From positions 1,393,946-1,457,945 of the forward strand of contig JAURFE010000001.1 in assembly GCA_030827135.1 (NCBI GenBank): a stretch of 64,000 nt of DNA, in the 5' to 3' direction. The stretch is from Vicinamibacterales bacterium. GTDB lineage: Bacteria; Acidobacteriota; Vicinamibacteria; Vicinamibacterales; SCN-69-37. The notes below the pieces were generated by a model. The model searched no databases. It saw nothing but the letters and a program-made list of their open reading frames with translations, and had not been told where the DNA came from. Shown in pieces: positions 8,694 through 15,715 of the stretch (position 1 is the first letter of the stretch; each line of letters begins with the position of its first letter). The translations under genes and the position numbers were made by a program.

Positions 8694-11291
8694 GTGGCGG
8701 TCCCACATTCCCTTCGACTCCCGCTGCTGTTGGGTGTTGCTGTCTGTCTGTCCGGCGGCCGCGCGGCGGGCCAGGCTCAGTTTCGCACGGGCGTGGATCT
8801 GGTCCGGCTCGATATCAGGGTCACTGATGCCGCCGGACGGCCGATCACTGACCTTCGTGCGGACGAAGTGGTGGTGACCGAGCGCGGCGCCGACCGACCC
8901 GTGCTGCTGTTTCAGCGCGTCACCGAGCCGGCTGAGACATTCGTAGACGAGGCCGCTCGTGCGCTCACCGCAGAGGTGGCGTCAAACCAGGCGTTCCCGC
9001 GAGGCCACCTCTACGTCCTCGTGTTTGATCAGGCCCACATCACAGCCGGGAACGAACAACGCGCCCGGATGGCGGCCGAGCAGTTTATTCGCACCAGAAT
9101 CCGCCCGGCGGACCGTGTCGCCATCTATTCGGTCCCTGGGCCTGGAGCCCGACTGAGCTTCACGGCCGATCATCAACGTGCACTGGCCGCGCTCGAGCCG
9201 ATCCGCGGATCCTACCAGCGCACCATGTCCACGCCATTCGGCACATTCCCGATCCACGAGGCACACCGCATCGTGCAGGGGGACGACCGCCTGATCACCA
9301 CGACGATTGAACGGCTGGCCAGGGACGGTAGTGGTGACCTTCTGGGTCTGCCCACCGCCGGCGGAGGCCGAGGCGGCGGCTCACTGGCTGACGACCCCAG
9401 CATCGCGCGCCGCGTCATCGTCGAGAACGCGCGCATGGTCGTGAACCAGTCGGACGCTGAATCGCGGCAATTTCTGCAGCGGCTGGCCGAACTGATCCGC
9501 AACCTCGCAGATGTCGAGGGGCGGAAGTCCGTGGTGTTGTTCTCGGAAGGGTTCTTCCAGGACAATCTCTCGCGAGAGTTGGAGATTGTGGCTGCCGCCG
9601 CAGCGCAGACGTACAGCGTCTTCTACACTATTGATCTCAACCAGCGTGGCCCGGCGATCACCGAGGCGTACGCCTCGGAGACCGCGCAAGGTTCCGAGAT
9701 TCAGGCACGTCTCGCGCCTCTCGGCACACTCGCGGTGGAAACCGACGGTGAGTTATTTGTGGATGGCGCCGCGCGCAGCGGCACAGTGCTGACCAGACTC
9801 GCAGCCCAGGCCCAGGACTATTATCTCGTCGGCTTCGAACCATCGGAGACGGCACGCAACAACCGCGGCCAGTACCAGAGGGTCTCCGTCAGTGTGACCC
9901 GCCCCGGCGCGAAGGTCAGCACCAGAACCGGCTACGCATTGCGTCCGGCCCTGACGCCCGCCGACCGCCAGCGCGCCGTCGCCACCGTCCTCAACGCACC
10001 ATTTGTGCAGCAGGGCCTGAAGCTCGACTACACCACCTACCTCTTGAAGGCCGACGTGCCTGGCCAGCAGCGTGTGGTGCTGAGCCTGCGGGCTCAGCTC
10101 CCGGTGCGGTCGGATCCCGGCGACAAGGCCGACGTCGTTTTTGTCGCGCGCGACGTCCGCGACGGGCGGGTGGTCGCCAGCGGCGCGGACGTGATTCCGC
10201 TGCCGGAGGCCACCGCCCAGGGTTCCAGCATGGGCCTGGGCGCGTGGCGCGTTCAATTCACCGTGCCGGCCGGGCACTACCTGATGCGCGCGGTCGTGCG
10301 TGAGCCAGGCGGACTCGCCGGAAGTGCCGACCGTCGTGTGGAGGTGCGGCCATTCGATACGCCCGATGTGGCGGTGAGCGATCTGATTCTCGGGACAAGC
10401 CCGGCGTCGATTCCGGTCCGCGCGCTGGCCCACATTGATGACGGTCTGAGTGGACTGCTGGAAGCCTACGCCCGGGTGGCAGACCAGCTGCGGTCGCTCA
10501 GTTTGACGGTGACTGTTCGTACGACCGACGGCACTCAGGCGCTGGCGTCGTACACCGCGCCGCTGCCGGCGCCGGTATCGAACCTCGACGGCTTCATGAT
10601 TCGTGCACCGTTCACGGTGCCCCTCGCCGGCGTCGCACCGGGGAGCTACGTCGTTCACGCCACGCTCCTGAGCGGGAACGGAGTCCTGGCGGATCGGACG
10701 CGATTTGTGGACCTGGTGAGTGGAACCGCCGGTCCCCCTCCGCCACGACCACTGCCGCCTCCCGCGCCCCTGGTGGCGCCGAGGGCAATCGTCGAGGGCC
10801 AGCTCGGTCAGGCCCTTGTGGCGGAACTGCTGCAGCGGTCCGCGGGTACGACGTTCGCGGCGGCCGCGGAAGACGCCGCTCGGGGTGCGTGGGAGCGTGC
10901 GGAAGCCGCAGTGCAAGGGTCCACCGGGGATTCGAGCTTTGTCGCGCAGTCGATCCGGGGCCTGTCCCGATTTGTCCGCGAGGATTTTCCAGGCGCCGTA
11001 GCCGCATGGACGCGCGCGCAGGCGGCGGAACCCGACCATGCCCTGACGTCGTTTTTCCTCGGATGGGCCCAGGAACGGGCCGGAGACACCCGCGCGGCCC
11101 TCACGGCATGGCGCGGCGCAGCGCACCTGGACCCGCTGATGGTGTCGGCGCATCTGGCCCTCGCGGAGGGGTATCTGAAACTCCAGCAACCGGATCTGGC
11201 GCGACAGGCCCTGCGCGCCGGTCTCGAATCACTGCCGGACTCAGCCGAACTGCTCGCGAAGCTGCGACAGATCGAAGGGAGAGAACCGTAG
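8694..11291 (+). CDS. VWFA-related Acidobacterial domain protein with C-terminal TPR
   Basis: 865-aa exported protein starting at a GTG, with a signal peptide ending near GRAAGQ. It has the family's N-terminal strand segment (FRTGVDLVRLDIRVTDAAGR), then a von Willebrand A-like fold. At the first MIDAS position it has LVFDQAHITAG instead of DxSxS, so canonical metal binding is doubtful. After a Pro-rich linker (PPPPRPLPPP, near residue 680) TPR-like helices follow (FFLGWAQERAGDTRAALTAW). This matches the 'VWFA-related Acidobacterial domain' family, whose function is unknown. It begins 9 bp after copy 2 of the sulfatase-like gene. Confidence 0.85.
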   Translation: MAVPHSLRLPLLLGVAVCLSGGRAAGQAQFRTGVDLVRLDIRVTDAAGRPITDLRADEVVVTERGADRPVLLFQRVTEPAETFVDEAARALTAEVASNQAFPRGHLYVLVFDQAHITAGNEQRARMAAEQFIRTRIRPADRVAIYSVPGPGARLSFTADHQRALAALEPIRGSYQRTMSTPFGTFPIHEAHRIVQGDDRLITTTIERLARDGSGDLLGLPTAGGGRGGGSLADDPSIARRVIVENARMVVNQSDAESRQFLQRLAELIRNLADVEGRKSVVLFSEGFFQDNLSRELEIVAAAAAQTYSVFYTIDLNQRGPAITEAYASETAQGSEIQARLAPLGTLAVETDGELFVDGAARSGTVLTRLAAQAQDYYLVGFEPSETARNNRGQYQRVSVSVTRPGAKVSTRTGYALRPALTPADRQRAVATVLNAPFVQQGLKLDYTTYLLKADVPGQQRVVLSLRAQLPVRSDPGDKADVVFVARDVRDGRVVASGADVIPLPEATAQGSSMGLGAWRVQFTVPAGHYLMRAVVREPGGLAGSADRRVEVRPFDTPDVAVSDLILGTSPASIPVRALAHIDDGLSGLLEAYARVADQLRSLSLTVTVRTTDGTQALASYTAPLPAPVSNLDGFMIRAPFTVPLAGVAPGSYVVHATLLSGNGVLADRTRFVDLVSGTAGPPPPRPLPPPAPLVAPRAIVEGQLGQALVAELLQRSAGTTFAAAAEDAARGAWERAEAAVQGSTGDSSFVAQSIRGLSRFVREDFPGAVAAWTRAQAAEPDHALTSFFLGWAQERAGDTRAALTAWRGAAHLDPLMVSAHLALAEGYLKLQQPDLARQALRAGLESLPDSAELLAKLRQIEGREP

Positions 11292-12604
11292 TGCGTCGTG
11301 CAAAGTGCTCGGTGCTGGGCGCGCTGCTCGGGGCATCGTGCTGGGTGCTGAGTGCGGCCGCGCAACAGGCGACACCGCCACCGCAACAACCGCCGACGTT
11401 CCAGGCCAGCGCCCAACTGGTGCAGGTCGATGTTCGCGTGTTCGATAGCAACGGCCGCTTCGTCGATGACCTGACGATGGACGACTTCGAAATCTACGAA
11501 CGTGGCGCGTCGCAGCCACTCCGCGCGGTGTTTTATGTCGGTCCTCCCGCCGGTGCGCCTACGGGTGCACCACTGGTCAGCCTCCGGGGACCGGCGGGAC
11601 TCTCGCCTGGCCAGGCAACCGGCTCTGCGGCTGCGGCGGCAGCGAAACAGACATGGATCTTTGTGTTTGACCTGAACCATCTCACCCCGGGCAGCGGCTT
11701 CGAACGGTCGCGCGATGCGGTGCGCACCTTCATCAAGGAGCAGTTCCGCGACGGGGATCTTGGCGGTATCGTCGCCGGGTCCCGCATGGTCAACAACAGG
11801 CTCACGAGTGTCCGCTCCGAGCTTGAGGACGCGGTCGGCGCGGTGAAACCACTCGCCGACCAGCGCTCGCGCATGATCGAGATGACACGCGAGTGGCCGA
11901 GGCTGCGCGACGAATCGGAGGTACTCGCGATCGCCCGCGAAGATAAGGACGCCATTCAGCGCGCAGCCGTCCGCGCCTGCACGGACGACCCGTCCGCGTG
12001 CCAGGCAACACCGGCCGACATGATGGTGCGCGACAAGGCGCGCCGTCTGGCGGGCGACATGCTGCGCGCCGGCAGGGACACCCTCTCGTCGATGACCGGG
12101 CTGGCCAGCGGCCTGGCCCGAATCCCTGGTCCAAAGACGATCGTGTTCCTCAGCAGCGGTTTCGTCGTACAGGAGGTTGAATCCAACCTGCGCGCAACCG
12201 TCGGACAGGCGGCCAGAGCCGGCGCGCGCATTTACGCGATCGACGCGCGTGGAATCAATCGGGGCGTCAGCGCCGACATCGGCGACCGGCCCGCCGCCGA
12301 GAGCCCGACTTCGGCCCCGGCGCGGTTTGACATCGGCCTCGATGGACCCAACAGCCTCGCCGTTGATACGGGCGGCATCTTCATCCGGAACGAGAACAAC
12401 ATCGGCCGCGCGTTGACGCAGATCGCCGACGATGCCAACAGGTACTACGTGCTGGGTTATCAGCCTGACGATCTGAAATTGGACGGGCAGTACCGCCCTG
12501 TTGAGGTGCGCGTGAAGCGGGCAGACGTCACCATCCGGGCCCGGCGCGGCTACCTCGCGCTTCCGGCATCACAGCTGCTGGTTCCGCAGTCGATCACACG
12601 CTAG
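11291..12604 (+). CDS. VWFA-related Acidobacterial domain protein, second copy
   Basis: 437-aa protein. The GTG at 11291 is chosen because it overlaps the previous stop by one base and begins a signal peptide (MRRAKCSVLGALLGASCWVL); longer in-frame starts lie inside the upstream gene. The body matches the preceding protein: FQASAQLVQVDVRVFDSNGR, DDFEIYERG, and FVFDLNHLTPG at the MIDAS site, which again lacks DxSxS. The end (RYYVLGYQPDD, then VRVKRADVTIRARRGY) is typical of the family. It lacks the TPR extension of its neighbour. The signal-peptide DNA is built from repeated GTGCTGGG-like words. Confidence 0.85.
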   Translation: MRRAKCSVLGALLGASCWVLSAAAQQATPPPQQPPTFQASAQLVQVDVRVFDSNGRFVDDLTMDDFEIYERGASQPLRAVFYVGPPAGAPTGAPLVSLRGPAGLSPGQATGSAAAAAAKQTWIFVFDLNHLTPGSGFERSRDAVRTFIKEQFRDGDLGGIVAGSRMVNNRLTSVRSELEDAVGAVKPLADQRSRMIEMTREWPRLRDESEVLAIAREDKDAIQRAAVRACTDDPSACQATPADMMVRDKARRLAGDMLRAGRDTLSSMTGLASGLARIPGPKTIVFLSSGFVVQEVESNLRATVGQAARAGARIYAIDARGINRGVSADIGDRPAAESPTSAPARFDIGLDGPNSLAVDTGGIFIRNENNIGRALTQIADDANRYYVLGYQPDDLKLDGQYRPVEVRVKRADVTIRARRGYLALPASQLLVPQSITR

Positions 12605-12606
12605 CG

Positions 12607-14610
12607 ATGTCGAGACGCCTGCGCGCACTACTGGTCCTGGGCACGATGTCCGCGATCGCCGTCGTCATGTGGATGACCGTCGGTCGCCGCCCGGCTGAGC
12701 CGCCGGTGCGCCATGTCATCCTCTTCACGCTCGACACCACTCGCGCGGATCGCATCGGCGCCTACGGAGCCTCGGCCGCACGGACACCAACCCTCGACGC
12801 GTTGGCCGCCCGTGGCGTCCGGTTTGATGATGCGCAAACATCCGCCCCGATTACAGGCCCCGCGCACGCGGCCATCTTCACCGGCGTGTATCCGGCGCGA
12901 TACGGGGTCCGCGACAACGCGACCACGCCACTGCCGGAGCGGGCGACGACGATGGCCGAGCGGTTGTCGGAGGCCGGGTTTGCCACGGGCGGGTTCATCG
13001 GCGCGTTTGTTCTTGATCGCGCGTTTGGTTTCGCGCAGGGGTTTGCCGCGTTTTCAGGATTCGATACGGTGGATTCCGGCAGCGAGGCCAACGCCGAGCG
13101 GGTCGGCGCAGCCGTCGTGGCCGACGCGATCCGGTGGATTGACACCGTCCCGCGGGCGCAGCCACTGTTCCTCTGGGTCCACCTGTACGACCCGCACGCA
13201 CCTTACAGCGCACCAGCCCCGTTCGGCGCGGAGTTCGCGGCGAACCCGTATGACGGTGAGGTGGCGTACGTCGATCAGCAGATTGGGCGGGTGCTCGACG
13301 CGCTGCGTCTGCGGGGGAGCCTTGAGGACAGCCTGGTCATCGTGGTGGCGGATCACGGCGAGTCGCTCGGCGAACACGGCGAAGACGAACACGGCGTGTT
13401 TCTCTACGAATCGGTGATTCGGGTGCCGCTGATCGTCGCGGGGCCGCAGGCGCGACGAGGCCATGTGGTCACCGAGCAGGTGCGCACCGTTGACCTGATG
13501 CCCACCGTGCTCGATCTGCTTGGCCTGGCGGCGACGGCCGAGTTCGACGGCGAAAGCCTGCGATCGGTACTGAATGGCGGGCGCCGCACGGTGGTTCCGC
13601 CTGCGTACGCAGAGTCGTATTACCCGAAACTCCACTACGGCTGGAGCGAGTTGCGCGCGTTGCGGGCTGATGGCTGGAAGGTCATCGATGCACCCACGCC
13701 AGAATTGTTTGCGATCGGCAAGGACCCAGGGGAAACGACGAACCTGTTCCAGGCACAGCGGGCGCTGGGCGACCGCATGGTCGCGGAAGTGGTGCGGCTC
13801 GAGCAGTCCTTCACCGGCGGCAGGGCGCCTGAAGCGGCCGCGCCAAGCCGTGAGACGCTGGAGCGGCTCCGTAGTCTCGGCTATGTCGGCACCTCCGCCC
13901 CCACCGTCACTGGTGGGGATCGCGGACCGGATCCGAAGGACCGCATCGAGGAACGCCGCACGTTCAAGCAGCTAATGACCGAAGCGATTGACGATCTGCG
14001 CGGCAACCGGTTGGACGATGCCGTGCGGAAGCTGCGCGACCTCGTACGGATCAACGACCGGGCCTATGACCTGCATCAACTGCTCGGTGAGGCCTATCAG
14101 CGCCAGGGGCGGATGCGCGACGCGCTCGGCGAATTCGAAATGGCGGCGCTGCTGAACCCCGCAGTCGCTGCGCCGCACCTGTCGGCCACTGAACTGCTTC
14201 TGGCGTCAGGAGACATCGATGCCGCCAGGAGCCGCCTTGAGACAGCCGCGACACTTGATCCTGGGTCGTTTGATGTGGCGCTGGTGACTGGTCTATTGCT
14301 GGAGGCCGAGCGACGGCCCGCGGAGGCGGCGGACGCATACGCGCGGGCCATCGCCGTAAACCCGGCGAACCCGCGCCCGCGTATGCGCCTGATCGGCGTG
14401 GCCTCTGAACTCAAGCGGTTTGACGTGGCCGAGCGTGAAGCCCGCACGCTCCTTGACCGCGACTACAGACCGTCCCGCATGCACCTCACGCTCGGCGGCC
14501 TGGCACAGCTTCAGGGCCGGACCGCCGAAGCCGCCCAGCACTATCGCGAGGCCCTCCGTCTCGAACCAGGGCTGGCCATGGCCGAGCAGGCCCTGCGGCA
14601 GTTGCGGTGA
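12607..14610 (+). CDS. Sulfatase-like hydrolase fused to TPR repeats, copy 3
   Basis: 667-aa third paralogue, starting 2 bp after the preceding stop. It has an N-terminal membrane anchor (residues 6-26), HVILFTLDTTRAD (Asp43), VADHGESLGEHGEDEHG and WVHLYDPHAPYS. The nucleophile segment is ITGPAHAAIFTG: Thr83 sits where Cys/Ser would be. TPR repeats fill residues 450-667 (AYQRQGRMRDALGEFEMAAL). It ends the plus-strand cluster, and a REP-like hairpin follows the stop. As for the other copies, a phosphodiesterase- or transferase-like role at the outer face of the inner membrane is inferred, not shown. Confidence 0.87.
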   Translation: MSRRLRALLVLGTMSAIAVVMWMTVGRRPAEPPVRHVILFTLDTTRADRIGAYGASAARTPTLDALAARGVRFDDAQTSAPITGPAHAAIFTGVYPARYGVRDNATTPLPERATTMAERLSEAGFATGGFIGAFVLDRAFGFAQGFAAFSGFDTVDSGSEANAERVGAAVVADAIRWIDTVPRAQPLFLWVHLYDPHAPYSAPAPFGAEFAANPYDGEVAYVDQQIGRVLDALRLRGSLEDSLVIVVADHGESLGEHGEDEHGVFLYESVIRVPLIVAGPQARRGHVVTEQVRTVDLMPTVLDLLGLAATAEFDGESLRSVLNGGRRTVVPPAYAESYYPKLHYGWSELRALRADGWKVIDAPTPELFAIGKDPGETTNLFQAQRALGDRMVAEVVRLEQSFTGGRAPEAAAPSRETLERLRSLGYVGTSAPTVTGGDRGPDPKDRIEERRTFKQLMTEAIDDLRGNRLDDAVRKLRDLVRINDRAYDLHQLLGEAYQRQGRMRDALGEFEMAALLNPAVAAPHLSATELLLASGDIDAARSRLETAATLDPGSFDVALVTGLLLEAERRPAEAADAYARAIAVNPANPRPRMRLIGVASELKRFDVAEREARTLLDRDYRPSRMHLTLGGLAQLQGRTAEAAQHYREALRLEPGLAMAEQALRQLR

Positions 14611-14619
14611 CGCACGTCA

Positions 14620-14645
14620 GGAGCCGCCGGGCTTCAGCCCGGCGG
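14620..14645 (+). repeat. REP-like hairpin, GGAG foot
   Basis: GGAG (14620-14623) abuts the perfect 10-bp stem CCGCCGGGCT / AGCCCGGCGG with a 2-nt loop. It lies between convergent gene ends and may also end transcription. A second copy at 43076-43101 in the opposite orientation is the same apart from a compensated C-G to T-A pair next to the loop. Confidence 0.75.
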
Positions 14646-14650
14646 TCCGA

Positions 14651-15604
14651 TCACTTGATCGTGTCGAGAATCTTCCTGGCCGCATCGAGCTCAGGTGCGG
14701 TCGGTGGCGCAAGGCTGACGAACTTCAGCAGGTCGGCCTTGGCCTCTGCGCTGCGACCCAGGCCGAGGTGCGAAATCCCGCGATAGTAGTAGGCACTCGG
14801 ATCATTCGGGAATGCCGCGATGGCCTTGTCGAACCATTGAATGGCGTCTGCCTGCTTCTTGTTGTTGATCAGGTCGATGCCGATATTCAGCAGCACTGTG
14901 GGATCGGTCACCTTGCTGGCATCAATCGAAGCCATGACCTGCTGCCCCTCGGCCATCTGTCCGGTCTCGATCAGCAGTGTGCCGAGCAGAACCTGAATTT
15001 CAATCGCTGCCGGGTCATCGGCCACGGCCGCCTTCAGCGTCGCGATGGCGTCGGGCGTCCGGCCGGCGCCATACTGCGCCCTGGCAATCAGCGGCTTGAA
15101 CTGTTTGACCGTCGGGTACTGTGTCGCCAGCGCCTCGTAGATGGCCAGCGCGGGCACAAATTCCTTGCGCATCATCAGCCCGGCCGCCTCGGTGAGCCGC
15201 TCCTTGATGACGTCGTTCGGGTCGACCACGACAACCACCTTCTTCATCACAAGCGTCGTCGCCGGTAGTCGATTGAATTCACTGATCTGCACCGACTTGC
15301 TGACGGGCTCGTAGCCCTCGCGATCAAAATCAATTGCCCACATGCCGCCGGTGATGCCGCCGATCGACCAGTCACCCTTGGCGTTTGTTTTCACCGGCGC
15401 CGGTCCGCGATTCGAGGAGGACGGCAGCGTTGCCTTGACGATGACGCCCTCAATCGGCGCGCCGTTTTCGTCGGTCACCTTGCCCGCAATGCGCCCCTGC
15501 CCACGCCACTCCTGGGCGACGGCGGCGGCGGGAATGGTCAGGACGGCCAGCAGCGTGGCCACGCACAGCACTCGGCGGACGCGATCCGTTGTTAATGGTT
15601 CCAT
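14651..15604 (-). CDS. Exported carboxypeptidase-regulatory-like / TPR protein
   Basis: 317-aa protein. The start at 15604 (MEPLTTDRVRRV) is preferred because CAGGAGA lies upstream and a signal peptide follows (LCVATLLAVLTIPAAAVAQ). Residues 30-115 form a CarboxypepD_reg-like sandwich (GRIAGKVTDENGAPIEGVIV). The rest is TPR-like: YEALATQYPTVKQFKPLIAR, LLGTLLIETGQMAEGQQVM and YYYRGISHLGLGRSAEAKAD. It lies downstream of the second TonB receptor but is separated from it by a strong terminator, so it is probably expressed independently. A scaffold or surface-assembly role is inference. Confidence 0.82.
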   Translation of the reverse strand: MEPLTTDRVRRVLCVATLLAVLTIPAAAVAQEWRGQGRIAGKVTDENGAPIEGVIVKATLPSSSNRGPAPVKTNAKGDWSIGGITGGMWAIDFDREGYEPVSKSVQISEFNRLPATTLVMKKVVVVVDPNDVIKERLTEAAGLMMRKEFVPALAIYEALATQYPTVKQFKPLIARAQYGAGRTPDAIATLKAAVADDPAAIEIQVLLGTLLIETGQMAEGQQVMASIDASKVTDPTVLLNIGIDLINNKKQADAIQWFDKAIAAFPNDPSAYYYRGISHLGLGRSAEAKADLLKFVSLAPPTAPELDAARKILDTIK

Positions 15605-15654
15605 TCCCAGTCTCCTGCTCCCCATCTTCCATCCTCGACCCGCAATCCTCAATC

Positions 15655-15696
15655 AAAAAAAACGCCCCGGAGTCCGATCTCTCGGACTCCGGGGCG
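15655..15696 (-). terminator. Strong intrinsic terminator of the second TonB receptor gene
   Basis: A perfect 15-bp inverted repeat (15663-15677 / 15682-15696) with the 4-nt loop TCTC is followed on the minus strand by eight Us (A8 at 15655-15662). It lies 20 bp after the receptor stop. Just beyond it is a short AATCCTC word repeat (15644-15654). Confidence 0.93.
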
Positions 15697-15715
15697 GTGG
15701 GAAGTGCAGTCGACC

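Noticed and set aside
6957-8708. 583-codon minus-strand frame opposite the second sulfatase-like gene
   Set aside because: The plus strand holds a clear AP-superfamily/TPR protein; the reverse frame is low-information Arg/Gly/Gln-rich sequence.
3632-14610. Annotation of the three AP-superfamily proteins as true sulfatases
   Set aside because: The formylglycine motif C/S-x-P-x-R is absent in all three; Thr and His replace Cys/Ser and Arg.
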